Shown: positions 8,274-16,676, numbered from the stretch's first letter. The stretch: DNA of 32,934 bases from Sphingomonas bacterium (GCF_903643035.1 NZ_CAHJWW010000004.1:1-32934); one strand, 5' to 3'. The notes: generated by a model not told the origin, from the letters alone. Numbers and translations: made by a program.

Positions 8274-9398
8274 TCAGCGGTTCGCGGGCGACATCCGCCC
8301 GTCGACCGCGGCGCGGCCGAGCGCGGGATCGTCGGTGAAGAAACCATCGATGCCGGTCGCGAGACAGGCGCGGATCTCGGCAACCGAACCGGCAGGCGAG
8401 CGCGATGCCGGATCGCCGCCGTTGCGGAAGTCCGCGGCCAGGAACTGGTTCTCGGGCCGGAACGTCCATGGCATGACCGCGAGCCCGGCGCGATGCGCAT
8501 CGGCGACGAGGCGGGCAGGCTTGCCGAGCCGCCCGTTGGGACCGAGCGGGATGATGCTGCGCATGTCGGGTGCGACGATGTGCGCGTAGGTCGCCATCTC
8601 CGCGAGGCCCGCCGGCGTCATCATGCCCGCATAGGTCAGCCTGCCGCCGGCCGCGGCGACATCGCCCGGCTGAAGGCCCGCCGGCGTGCCGGTGACGAGC
8701 TGCATCAGCCGCGCGTCCGGCCGGGCGAGCCACGGCCGCAGGTAGCGCAGGTTGCCGACCTCGAACGACTGGACGATCAGCGGGCAGCGCCGGGTATAGT
8801 CGTGCTGCGCGAGGCTGGCGAGGAACCGGTCCTCGAGCGGCAGGCCGACCGAGGCGAAATACGTCGAGTGCTTCAACTCGGGCACCAGCCCGATCGACCT
8901 GCCCCGCGCGAGGCTCTCGGCCGCGGCGAAGTCGATCATCTCGGGCCAGGTGACGAGATCGAATTGTCCGTCGAGCGCGGCGTTCTGCGGCCGAACCCGG
9001 GGCAGCCGCTCGATGGCGCGGAGCGTCTTGAGCTCGGCCAGCGTGAAGTCCTCGGTGAACCAGCCGAGCTGGCGGTCGCCGTCGATCGTCTTTTGCGCGC
9101 GTCGGCCGGCGAACTCGGGATGCGCCCGCACGTCGGTCGTCTCGGCGATGTTGTTCTCGTGCCGGATCAGCAGCGCGCCGTCCTTCGTGGCGACGAGGTC
9201 GGGCTCGATGAAGTCCGCACCGTCCGCGATCGCCTTGGCGTAGGAGGCGAGCGTGTGCTCAGGTCGCAACGCCGATGCGCCGCGATGGCCAAGGACGAGC
9301 GGGCGAGTCGCCGGCCCCGGCGCCGCCCGTGCCGCACCGCCGCCGCCACCCAGCGCCAGCATCGCCCCGCCTGCCATCACCGTGCGCCGCCCGATCAC
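8274..9398 (-). CDS. Exported glycerophosphodiester phosphodiesterase
   Basis: GDPD enzymes hydrolyse glycerophosphodiesters to glycerol-3-phosphate and an alcohol. The 374-residue product has the TIM-barrel signatures: HRGASALRPEHT with His38 and Arg39, then Glu65 and Asp67 in FIEPDL, and the second catalytic His80 in LIRHEN. The N-terminus carries a twin-arginine-like leader (MIGRRTVMAGGAMLAL) and an ARA-AP cleavage site, so it should act in the periplasm, like GlpQ. The start is GTG at 9398, two bases after the stop of the upstream receptor gene, so the two are surely co-transcribed and probably translationally coupled. Its 3' end is convergent with the first receptor gene, with 24 bases between. 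Confidence 0.93.
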   Translation of the reverse strand: MIGRRTVMAGGAMLALGGGGGAARAAPGPATRPLVLGHRGASALRPEHTLASYAKAIADGADFIEPDLVATKDGALLIRHENNIAETTDVRAHPEFAGRRAQKTIDGDRQLGWFTEDFTLAELKTLRAIERLPRVRPQNAALDGQFDLVTWPEMIDFAAAESLARGRSIGLVPELKHSTYFASVGLPLEDRFLASLAQHDYTRRCPLIVQSFEVGNLRYLRPWLARPDARLMQLVTGTPAGLQPGDVAAAGGRLTYAGMMTPAGLAEMATYAHIVAPDMRSIIPLGPNGRLGKPARLVADAHRAGLAVMPWTFRPENQFLAADFRNGGDPASRSPAGSVAEIRACLATGIDGFFTDDPALGRAAVDGRMSPANR

Positions 9399-9400
9399 CG

Positions 9401-11887
9401 TCAGAACCCCACGCTGACCGTGCCGAAGAACTGGCGCGGCGCGACGGGGAAGAAGTTGTAGGTGCCCGACGCCGCGCCGACCGCGAGCGTGGATGCGGCC
9501 CGCTTGCCGGTGATGTTGGTCACGTTGAGGCTCACTGTCGCCTTGCGCACCCGGAACGCCTCCGGCAGCGCGACGTCGACCGCGATCCGGCCCGATAGCG
9601 TGAAATAGGCTGGGACCGACAGGTCGTCGGTGAAGGTGGCGTATCGCCTGCCCAGATAATCACCGACCAGCTGCACGTCGACCGGTCCGACGTCCGCCGT
9701 CGCGACCGTCTTGTTCAGCCAGTCGGGCGATCCCGGCACCTTCTTGCCCGCGGTCGGCACCGTCGTCGTGCCGCTGGTGTAGTTACCATCGTAGCGCGAG
9801 TTGTTGTACGACACCGCGTCGTAGATCGAGAAGTGCGACCCGAAGCGCAGCGTGCCTGCGATGTCGAAGCCGTCGGTGGTGACGCTGCCGACGTTCTGCA
9901 GGATGGTCGCGCCGCTGACGATCGCGGTGATCGTGGTCGTCGGGCTGATCGCCAGCAACCGGTTCGAGAAATCGACATGGTAGTAGCTCAGCTGCCCGTC
10001 GAAGGCGGTGATTGGCCCCAGCGACAGCGCATGGTGCGAGCGGGCGCCCGCCTCATAGGTCCAGCTCGTTTCCGGCTTGGTGTTCGCCTCGAACGCGGCG
10101 AACAAGGTCTGGCTGCCAAGCGCGAACGGCGACAGGCCGGCGGCGGCGCTGGTCTGGAACTGGCGCACGTTCTTCTGAATGTTGAAGAACAGCTGCTCGC
10201 GCCCCGTCACCTCCCAGATCGCACCGATCTCGGGTAGGAACGCCTGCGTCGTGTTCAGCCGTCCGGTCGGCAGCTCGCGCGAGCCGGTGAACGAGCCGGG
10301 GATCGGCTGCACCGGCACCGCCTGCGTGGCCATCTGGAACGTGCTCTTGAAGCCCGCCTGGATCGTGACCGCGGGTACGATCTTCCATGCGTCCTGGATG
10401 TGGGTCTGGATTTCGTCCACGCGGACTTCGCTGCCATACTGGGTGATGAGCGGCGTCTCGTAATCGTGCGGCCGGGTATAGGGCGAGGACGGGGCGCCTG
10501 CGTTCACCGCGTACCAGCGGCGATAGGCGGATGAACTCTGGTGCTCGTACCAGCCGCCCAGCTCGATCTGGTGATCGCCAAGGTCTAGCCGCAGCGTGGA
10601 AAGCAGGCCCTCGCGGTCGATCCGATACTCGGTGGTCCGGGCCGCCAGGCTGGAGCCGCCGAATATGGTCGACAGGCGTGCAAGGTTCGCCGCCGAGGTG
10701 GGGCTGCTGCCCGCCGCGCCGGGATAGTAGAAGGAGAACAGCTGCGGCAGACCGGCGGCGGTGATCGGCCCCGCCACGACGCCGACACCGTCGTCGTGGT
10801 GGAAATAGACCTGGTTGATCCAGTGTATGCGGTCGGATGCGTGCCAGTCGTACTTCGCATAGCCAAGATAGTCGGTCCGTTGCGCGTCGCTGTAGTAGTT
10901 GCTGTAGTTGGAGCCCGAGGCGGCATAGCTCGCCGCCCCGTTGTAAGCGAGCTGTCCGGCATAATAGCTCTGCGCGGCGCCGAAGTCGGGGTACAGGAAC
11001 GGGCGCGCATAGGGCTGATACGCCTGGGCGGCGGACACGACGGTCGCGTCCTCGTTCGGCTCGGTCTTGTCCGAATAGGAAAAAAACACGTCGAGCCGCC
11101 CGGTCGGGTCCTCGTGGACTAGCTTGGCGTCGGCCTGATAGCCGCCCTGACGGCCGTTGAAGTCCCATGCGCGCGCCTTCTGGCGCAGGCCTGAGACGTA
11201 GAACCGCGTGTTCTGGCCGATGTCGCCGCTGTCGATCCGGGCATAGGTCCGCAGCGCGTCATAGCTGCCGACCACCTGCTCCACCGTGGCGCCGAGCATG
11301 GGCCTGGGATCGCTGGAGAAGGTGTCGATCGTACCGCCGAGGTTGCTGGTGGACGGCGTGCCGAGATCGCCCGCGCCGCTCGCCAGCGTCACCCGGCCGA
11401 CATCCTCCGAGATGATCGCGCGCTGCGGCGACAGGCCGTTGTAGTTGCCGTATTGCTGGTCGCCGAGCGGCAGGCCGTCGAGCGTGTAGCCGAGCTGCTG
11501 CGCGTTGAAGCCGTGGATGAAGAGCGAGATGTTCTGCTCGTTGTTGCCCCACGGGTCGGCGGTCAGATAGGTCACGCCCGGCAGCGTCTGCAACGCCTTC
11601 AGCGGGCTGATGCCGGGCAGGATCTTCTGGATCTCGGTGCCCGACACCTGGGACACGGCGCGTGTCGTCGTGCCGGTGACGACGATGTCGCCGCTCTCGG
11701 TATCGGTCGCGGACGGGCCGGTCGCCTGAACGGTCGTCGTGGTCGCGCCGTCATCGGCGCGGGCGGCGGGTTGGGCGGTGGCTGGGCCGGTTGCGGCCGC
11801 GACCTGCGCTGCGGCCGGCGAGGCCGCGATCATCGCCGCGATGGAGGCTCCCGCCCGCAGCCGCTTAGGTCCCGCCCTGTTCGTCAT
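9401..11887 (-). CDS. TonB-dependent outer membrane receptor (second of pair)
   Basis: The 828-residue product is a second TonB-dependent receptor. It has a signal peptide ending AAA-Q near residue 27, a TonB box DIVVTG near 67, a plug with LPGVTYLTADPWGNNEQNISLFIHGF, LGYTLDGLPLGDQQYGNYNG and STSNLGGT, and a barrel ending with FFGTVSVGF (C-terminal Phe). GGGAG lies seven bases before ATG 11887. It is a paralogue of the receptor at 5844, in inverted orientation, and the first gene of an operon with the GDPD. A Pho-box-like site lies 75 bases upstream. Together these favour uptake of a phosphodiester or phosphate ester during phosphate limitation, but the substrate is inferred from context only. 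Confidence 0.94.
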   Translation of the reverse strand: MTNRAGPKRLRAGASIAAMIAASPAAAQVAAATGPATAQPAARADDGATTTTVQATGPSATDTESGDIVVTGTTTRAVSQVSGTEIQKILPGISPLKALQTLPGVTYLTADPWGNNEQNISLFIHGFNAQQLGYTLDGLPLGDQQYGNYNGLSPQRAIISEDVGRVTLASGAGDLGTPSTSNLGGTIDTFSSDPRPMLGATVEQVVGSYDALRTYARIDSGDIGQNTRFYVSGLRQKARAWDFNGRQGGYQADAKLVHEDPTGRLDVFFSYSDKTEPNEDATVVSAAQAYQPYARPFLYPDFGAAQSYYAGQLAYNGAASYAASGSNYSNYYSDAQRTDYLGYAKYDWHASDRIHWINQVYFHHDDGVGVVAGPITAAGLPQLFSFYYPGAAGSSPTSAANLARLSTIFGGSSLAARTTEYRIDREGLLSTLRLDLGDHQIELGGWYEHQSSSAYRRWYAVNAGAPSSPYTRPHDYETPLITQYGSEVRVDEIQTHIQDAWKIVPAVTIQAGFKSTFQMATQAVPVQPIPGSFTGSRELPTGRLNTTQAFLPEIGAIWEVTGREQLFFNIQKNVRQFQTSAAAGLSPFALGSQTLFAAFEANTKPETSWTYEAGARSHHALSLGPITAFDGQLSYYHVDFSNRLLAISPTTTITAIVSGATILQNVGSVTTDGFDIAGTLRFGSHFSIYDAVSYNNSRYDGNYTSGTTTVPTAGKKVPGSPDWLNKTVATADVGPVDVQLVGDYLGRRYATFTDDLSVPAYFTLSGRIAVDVALPEAFRVRKATVSLNVTNITGKRAASTLAVGAASGTYNFFPVAPRQFFGTVSVGF

Positions 11888-12285
11888 CGCGTCGCTCCCG
11901 CCGACGATCTGCCGACCCGCCGCCCTCTATTTCTGGCGCACGACAGAATGCGGTCAATCCGATGACACTGATGTGACGAGTTGTCGCCGTGACGCGGGAT
12001 CCGCCGTCATCCGCCCCGAACGCGTGGCTCGGCCACATGGCACGAGCAGCTGTCTCGCTCCGACATCCCGCGCCCACCCGCCCTTTGCCCATCCGCCAGG
12101 AAACGGCCCATCCGCCACGAACCGGACCTGAGCCATCGTCGGCTCCTTGGGAGAACTCGGGCGTGGCTGAACGCCTTGCGTGTTTCCGCATCGTTGCCCT
12201 GCAGCGTCGAGTCGATGCTTGACACTCCAACGGGTGCGGCCGCAGTCCGGTGGCCATGACGCATCAGGGCGACGGAGGCGCGCGG
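11888..12285. other. Divergent intergenic region between second receptor and sulfatase
   Basis: These 398 bases hold no convincing gene; ORFs in it have no family resemblance and no supported starts. It contains a Pho-box-like site at 11962-11979 facing the receptor gene, a direct repeat (GCCCATCCGCCA at 12087-12098 and again at 12106-12117), and an isolated TTGACA at 12219-12224 that could be a -35 element for the sulfatase, though no matching -10 is evident. Confidence 0.6.
11962..11979 (-). promoter_or_regulatory. Probable PhoB box upstream of the second receptor-GDPD operon
   Basis: Read on the minus strand the site is TCGTCACATCAGTGTCAT: two GTCA cores exactly 11 bases apart with a 4-base spacer between 7-mers. 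The GTGTCAT half matches 6 of 7 positions of CTGTCAT, the other half 4 of 7. It lies 75 bases upstream of ATG 11887. The match and the independent array in front of the paralogous receptor support a shared PhoB control, by inference. Confidence 0.5.
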
Positions 12286-13827
12286 ATGGACGACCCGACG
12301 CGGCGCGGCGTCCTGCTGGCGGGGACCGGGGGTGCCTTTGGTCTCTATTCATGGGCGACGGACGCGGCGGCGACGGGGGTGCGGCGGTCGCGCACCTTGG
12401 CGCGGGTGCCGGGCGTCAGGCCCAGGAACATCCTCGTCGTGCTGACGGACGACCACCGCTACGACGCGCTGGGCTTCCTCAAGCCGCAGGACTTCGTCGA
12501 GACGCCGACGCTGGATCGGCTGGCGCGCGAGGGCACGCACTTCCGCAATGCCTTCGTGACGACCGCGCTCTGCTCGCCGTCGCGCGCGTCGATCTTCACC
12601 GGGCTCTACGCGCACCAGCACAAGGTGGTCGACAACAACCACCCGATCCCGCCGGGCCTCGTCTTCTACCCGGAGTATCTCCAGGCGGCGGGCTACCAGA
12701 CGGCGTTCATCGGCAAGTGGCACATGGGGGACGAGACCGACGCGCCGCAGCCCGGCTTCGACCGCTGGGTCAGCTTCAAGGGGCAGGGCAGCTATCTGCC
12801 GAGCGCCGACGGGCTCAACGTCGACGGGCGCCGGGTGGCGCAGCGCGGCTACATCACCGACGAGCTGACCGACTATGCGCTCGACTGGCTGGGCGCGCGC
12901 GACCGGACCAGGCCCTGGATGATGCACCTCGCGCACAAGGCGGTGCATGCCGAGTTCATTCCCGCCGCACGCCATGCCGGGCGCTACGACGGTGCGACCT
13001 TCCGATATCCCGCCTCGATGAGGGCGGGCGTGCCCGGCCGTCCCGCCTGGGTCGAGAATCAGCGCAACAGCTGGCACGGCGTCGCCTATCCCTATCACGG
13101 CAAGTTGGACGTCGGCGCCTACTACAAGCGATACATGGAGACGCTGCTGGCGGTGGACGAGGGGCTGGCGCAGATACTGGACCTGCTCGAGCGGCGGGGC
13201 GAGCTCGACGACACGCTCATCCTGTATCTGGGCGACAACGGGTTCATGTTCGGCGAGCACGGACTGATCGACAAGCGTGCGGCGTACGAGGAGTCCATGC
13301 GGGTGCCGATGATCGCGCGCTGCCCGGCGCTGTTCCCGGCGGGCGGTACGGTCGAGCAGGTGGTCGCCAACATCGACATCGCGCCGACGATGCTCGCCGC
13401 CGCCGGGCTACAGGCGCCCGCCGGCCTGGCGGGGGCGGACATGCTGCCGCTTGCCGCCGGGCGCGCGGTGCCGTGGCGGCGCGATCTGCTGTACGAATAT
13501 TACTGGGAGCGCAACTTCCCCCAGACGCCCACGGTCCATGCATTGCGCGAGGACCGCTACAAATACATGCATTTCCACGGTATCTGGGACATCGACGAGC
13601 TCTACGATCTCGCCGCGGACCCGCAGGAGAACGACAACCTGCTCGCTCGCCCCGGGCACGAGGAACTGGCCGAGCGGATGAGCGGCAAGCTCTTCAGGAT
13701 CCTCGAGGAGACCGGCGGGATGGAGATCCCGCTCAGCCCCGACCAGGGCGGGCGCAACGACCTGCGCGACCCGCACGGACCGCCACAGGCGCCGTTCCCG
13801 CCCGGCTTCTTCCGCCCGCCCGTGTGA
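12286..13827 (+). CDS. Exported sulfatase-family hydrolase (formylglycine type)
   Basis: The 513-residue product belongs to the alkaline-phosphatase superfamily, type I sulfatases. It shows the metal-binding Asp pair in VVLTDDHRYDALG near residue 55, and the CSPSR signature with Cys96, which a maturase would convert to formylglycine. Later come GKWH, the second metal site in YLGDNGF and the RYKYMHF and LYDLAADPQENDNL C-terminal motifs. The leader (DDPTRRGVLLAGTGG) has a twin-arginine look, placing the enzyme in the periplasm. ATG 12286 is chosen over GTG 12250 because GGAGG at 12274-12278 sits seven bases upstream. The substrate is not clear; a sulfate ester is the default, but some relatives cleave phosphodiesters or phosphonate monoesters. 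No sulfatase-maturing enzyme is encoded in the window. Confidence 0.9.
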   Translation: MDDPTRRGVLLAGTGGAFGLYSWATDAAATGVRRSRTLARVPGVRPRNILVVLTDDHRYDALGFLKPQDFVETPTLDRLAREGTHFRNAFVTTALCSPSRASIFTGLYAHQHKVVDNNHPIPPGLVFYPEYLQAAGYQTAFIGKWHMGDETDAPQPGFDRWVSFKGQGSYLPSADGLNVDGRRVAQRGYITDELTDYALDWLGARDRTRPWMMHLAHKAVHAEFIPAARHAGRYDGATFRYPASMRAGVPGRPAWVENQRNSWHGVAYPYHGKLDVGAYYKRYMETLLAVDEGLAQILDLLERRGELDDTLILYLGDNGFMFGEHGLIDKRAAYEESMRVPMIARCPALFPAGGTVEQVVANIDIAPTMLAAAGLQAPAGLAGADMLPLAAGRAVPWRRDLLYEYYWERNFPQTPTVHALREDRYKYMHFHGIWDIDELYDLAADPQENDNLLARPGHEELAERMSGKLFRILEETGGMEIPLSPDQGGRNDLRDPHGPPQAPFPPGFFRPPV

Positions 13828-14016
13828 CGGCGGGACCGATGCCCGGCGCGCTCCGCGGTGGATTGGCCGACACGGGCTCGCGACCGGCGCATGGGGCCGC
13901 CGTCCGACCTGAACCAGCGGCGGACCAGGGAGCCGACCCGGTCGCCTGCATGTCGGAAGTCATCCATATCGCTCTGGCCGGCGGCGGGACGACTTCAGAA
14001 GCACGGCTGCTTGCGG

Positions 14017-14090
14017 TGGAGCGGGTGAAGGGAATCGAACCCTCGTCGTAAGCTTGGGAAGCTTCTGCTCTGCCATTGAGCTACACCCGC
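14017..14090 (-). tRNA. tRNA-Gly (anticodon CCC)
   Basis: On the minus strand a full cloverleaf can be drawn: acceptor GCGGGTG pairs with CACCCGC, D stem GCTC/GAGC, anticodon loop TTCCCAA (plus strand 14054-14060) with anticodon CCC, and a T arm containing GGTTCGATTCC. The 3' CCA is encoded (TGGA complement at 14017-14020). It reads the GGG glycine codon. The anticodon stem has a mismatch at its outer pair (G27-A43), otherwise all stems pair. It lies alone between the sulfatase and the M15 peptidase. Confidence 0.96.
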
Positions 14091-14129
14091 GGGCGAGCTC
14101 GACGTCTCCGGTTTCGTCGATCCTGTCAA
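14091..14129 (-). promoter_or_regulatory. Candidate promoter of tRNA-Gly
   Basis: A perfect TTGACA -35 hexamer (complement of 14124-14129) lies 33 bases upstream of the mature tRNA 5' end, so transcription would start only a few bases before the tRNA. The -10 region is GC-rich and not close to consensus, as is usual for alphaproteobacteria. Confidence 0.45.
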
Positions 14130-14208
14130 CCGGCTTCCGCATCCCGACCGACTGGCCGGGGAGGACGCGTCGACGGCTCGCCGGCGAAAACTGCGGCCGA
14201 AAGCCGTT

Positions 14209-14949
14209 TCATAGATCAGGCGTCGCTACCGTCCCCGGTGGCTCCGCCCGTGCCGTCGCGTGCAACGCGAAGCCTGCCTCCTCGGGCCGGGCGGGATAAT
14301 GCATGCGCGCCTCGGCCAGGGTAGCGCGCGCCTCGGCCGCGCCGGGCTCGTCCTGGCTGGTGCCCGCCCAGCGCCAGTGCCACGGCTCATAGGCGACGCC
14401 CTGCGCGTTGCCGGCGGGAAACGACAGCTCGAACCCATAGGCCGGCGCGTTGGCGAGCAGCCACCGGCCGGCGGCGGTTTCCGCGATACAGTCGGACACG
14501 TCGGCGCAGCCTCGGGCGGGCCGGACCGCAAAGTCGATCGCATAACCCGTCGCATGTTCGCTGCGGCCCGGCGGCCCCACCGTCACCGCCCGTCGCTGGA
14601 CGTCCGCGCACCCTGCGGCAGTCCGGCAGAACACCGCCCGCTGGTGCGCCACCGACCGGAAGCACGAGACCGCGTGCAGCGTCTCGCCCAGTCCCGCCGC
14701 CGCCTCGTCCTCCAGCAGCCGCATGAGGTCCGGCAGCATCGCCACGCGGACGCGGCACGGCTGGCCGACCGCGAAGCCGGCCGGGACGGTGGTGAGGGTG
14801 GCGGCGTCGGTCTCCGCATAGGGAAGATGCCCCGGCATGCTGTCGCCCCGGGCAGCGGAAACGGGCGCGGTCTGCACGACCGTGGCCATGGGCATCGCCA
14901 CCGCCGCCAGTGCGGCGACGGCCGCCGTCCCTCCGCGTGTCGTCCTCAT
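14209..14949 (-). CDS. M15 family D-alanyl-D-alanine carboxypeptidase
   Basis: This is a VanY/M15B-type zinc peptidase that trims peptidoglycan stem peptides. From ATG 14949 the protein has 246 residues. An N-terminal hydrophobic segment (AAVAALAAVAMPMATVVQTAPVSA) acts as signal peptide or anchor, putting the enzyme in the periplasm. The zinc site is SEHATGYAIDF (His132, Asp139) and EPWHW (Glu188, His191). Several cysteines (SCFR, VFCRTAAGC, GCADVSDC) could form disulfides. A GTG six codons upstream (14967) is an alternative start; neither start has a visible Shine-Dalgarno sequence. The gene is divergent from the pseudouridine synthase at 14997, with only 47 bases between starts. Confidence 0.87.
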   Translation of the reverse strand: MRTTRGGTAAVAALAAVAMPMATVVQTAPVSAARGDSMPGHLPYAETDAATLTTVPAGFAVGQPCRVRVAMLPDLMRLLEDEAAAGLGETLHAVSCFRSVAHQRAVFCRTAAGCADVQRRAVTVGPPGRSEHATGYAIDFAVRPARGCADVSDCIAETAAGRWLLANAPAYGFELSFPAGNAQGVAYEPWHWRWAGTSQDEPGAAEARATLAEARMHYPARPEEAGFALHATARAEPPGTVATPDL

Positions 14950-14996
14950 GCGACGAAGTTCTGGCACGCGGTCGTCGGGGGTGGCAAGGGCGGAAC

Positions 14997-15719
14997 ATGC
15001 TGACCAATCGCGTACTCTTCCTCGACGGCGAGGCGCTGGTCATCGACAAGCCCGCGGGACTGGCGGTCGACCCGCCCCGCGACGGCGGGTTGAGCCTGGA
15101 GAACCACCTCGATGCGCTGACGTTCGGTTTCCATCGCTGGCCGCGTGCGGTGCACCGGCTGGACCGCGACACCAGCGGCTGCCTGCTGTTGTCGCGCAAC
15201 CCCAAGGCGCATGCCCGGCTCCAGCAGGCGTTCGAGCGTGGCGAGGTCGAGAAGCTGTATCTCGCGGTGCTGGCCGGCGAGCCCGCCGAGGACGAGGGGG
15301 TGGTCGACCTGCCGCTCGCCAAGCACAGCACGCGCGAGGGTGGCTGGCGGATGGTCCCTGACGGCGGGAATGCGAGCGGCACGGCCAAGTCGGCGCTTAC
15401 CCGCTGGCGCGTGGTGGCGCGGCGCGAGGGGCGTGCGCTGATCGAGATGCGGCCGGCGACCGGACGGACGCATCAGCTTCGCGTCCATGCCGCAAGCGGG
15501 ATCGGCATGCCGATCGCCGGCGACCCGGTGTACGGACGAGCGAACAGGGGCGAGCCGATGCTGCTCCACGCCGCCGCGCTGTTGGTGCCGCGCGGGACCA
15601 GGGCGCCGGTGCGGGCGCATGCGCCGCTGCCCGAGCGGTTCGGGACCTTCGCCGATCACCAGGTCGCGCCCGTCGTCGATGCGAACGCTGACGCGGCGGA
15701 GCCGGCACAAGCCCGCTAG
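14997..15719 (+). CDS. RluA family pseudouridine synthase
   Basis: The enzyme converts uridine to pseudouridine in rRNA or tRNA. The 240-residue product carries the catalytic motif HRLDRDTSGCLLL (residues 53-65) with Asp56, the DKPAGLAV motif at 17-24, and the late RPATGRTHQLRVH motif. No S4 domain is present, as in the short RluA/TruC-like members; the exact target cannot be told from sequence. ATG 14997 is chosen because AAGGGCGGA just upstream is a good ribosome binding site; the frame is open further upstream but runs over the divergent gene's start. The arfB gene begins 7 bases after the stop, so the two probably form an operon linked by ribosome biology. Confidence 0.93.
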   Translation: MLTNRVLFLDGEALVIDKPAGLAVDPPRDGGLSLENHLDALTFGFHRWPRAVHRLDRDTSGCLLLSRNPKAHARLQQAFERGEVEKLYLAVLAGEPAEDEGVVDLPLAKHSTREGGWRMVPDGGNASGTAKSALTRWRVVARREGRALIEMRPATGRTHQLRVHAASGIGMPIAGDPVYGRANRGEPMLLHAAALLVPRGTRAPVRAHAPLPERFGTFADHQVAPVVDANADAAEPAQAR

Positions 15720-15726
15720 CCTGCCG

Positions 15727-16152
15727 ATGGTCGCCATCCCGGTCACGCGCCACCTGTCGATCGACGACGGCGAGATCGTCGAGACGGCGACGCGGGCCGG
15801 CGGTCCCGGCGGCCAGCACGTCAACACGACGGACAGCGCCGTCATCCTGCGGTTCGACGTCGCCAAGTCCCCGAGCCTGCCCGAGGCGGTGAAGCACCGG
15901 CTGGCCGCGCTGGCGGGGTCGCGACTCACCCGCGACGGCGTGCTGGTGCTGCGCAGCGAGGGATCGCGGTCGCAGCTGCTGAACCGGCAGGAAGTGCGCG
16001 AGCGACTGGTCGCGCTGATCCACGAGGCAACGATCGTCCCCAAGAAGCGGCGCGCGACCAAGCCCACCCGCGCTTCCCAGACGCGGCGAGTCGATGGCAA
16101 GGTGAAGCGGTCCGGCGTGAAGGCCGGTCGCGGGCGCGTGCAGGAGGATTAA
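15727..16152 (+). CDS. arfB: Alternative ribosome-rescue factor ArfB (peptidyl-tRNA hydrolase)
   Basis: ArfB (YaeJ) enters stalled ribosomes that lack a stop codon and hydrolyses the peptidyl-tRNA. The 141-residue product has the class I release factor motif GGQ at residues 28-30 within AGGPGGQHVNTTDSAVILRF. It also has the basic C-terminal tail (KKRRATKPTRASQTRRVDGKVKRSGVKAGRGRVQ) that occupies the empty mRNA channel. The length is normal. ATG 15727 has no clear Shine-Dalgarno sequence; translation may be coupled to the pseudouridine synthase gene that ends 7 bases earlier. Confidence 0.94.
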   Translation: MVAIPVTRHLSIDDGEIVETATRAGGPGGQHVNTTDSAVILRFDVAKSPSLPEAVKHRLAALAGSRLTRDGVLVLRSEGSRSQLLNRQEVRERLVALIHEATIVPKKRRATKPTRASQTRRVDGKVKRSGVKAGRGRVQED

Positions 16153-16193
16153 GGGCGCTCGCGTCCGTATGAAGTCGGCCCTATCGGATCGCG

Positions 16194-16676
16194 ATGCATG
16201 ACATCCGTATCGAGTCCACGGACCCGGAGACATCATACCGCGAGCTGCTCGCCGCGATCGACGCACTGACCGCGGGCGAGCCGGACGGGATCGCCAACAT
16301 GGCCAATGCGGCGGCGGTGCTGTGGGAATGGTTGCCCGACCTGAACTGGGCCGGCTTCTACCGGATGGTCGGCGGCGGGCTGGTGTTGGGGCCGTTCCAG
16401 GGCCGCGCCGCGTGCATCCGCATCCCGGTCGGCCGGGGCGTGTGCGGCACGGCGGCGGCGACCCGGCGGACGCAGGTCGTGGCGGACGTCCACGCCTTTC
16501 CCGGCCACATCGCCTGCGATGCGGCGAGCCGGTCCGAGCTGGTGGTGCCGATCGTGCGGGATGACGCGGTGATCGCGGTGCTCGACCTCGACAGCCCGCT
16601 GGCCGGCCGCTTCGGGGCGGTCGATGCGGCGGGAGCCGAGGCGATCGCCGCGTTGCTGGCGACGCGGATCGGCTGA
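16194..16676 (+). CDS. msrC: Free methionine-(R)-sulfoxide reductase (GAF domain)
   Basis: fRMsr enzymes reduce free methionine-(R)-sulfoxide, part of oxidative damage repair in the cytoplasm. The 160-residue single-GAF protein has the diagnostic segments NWAGFY, LGPFQGRAACIRI, GVCGTAA and DVHAFPGHIACDAASRSELVVP. The three cysteines of the family are all present at residues 74, 84 and 108. ATG 16194 matches the usual family start; the ribosome binding site is weak. It stands between arfB and an RcnB gene on the same strand. Confidence 0.94.
   Translation: MHDIRIESTDPETSYRELLAAIDALTAGEPDGIANMANAAAVLWEWLPDLNWAGFYRMVGGGLVLGPFQGRAACIRIPVGRGVCGTAAATRRTQVVADVHAFPGHIACDAASRSELVVPIVRDDAVIAVLDLDSPLAGRFGAVDAAGAEAIAALLATRIG

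Noticed and set aside
12219-12224. TTGACA as a sulfatase promoter
   Set aside because: No -10-like sequence at 16-18 bases; a lone hexamer is not enough to call a promoter.
13999-14012. Small hairpin after tRNA-Gly as a terminator
   Set aside because: Only a 5-bp stem with a 4-base loop and no T-run.
12180-14051. 623-codon ORF overlapping the sulfatase and running into the tRNA
   Set aside because: It is a shifted frame of the sulfatase gene and ends inside tRNA-Gly.
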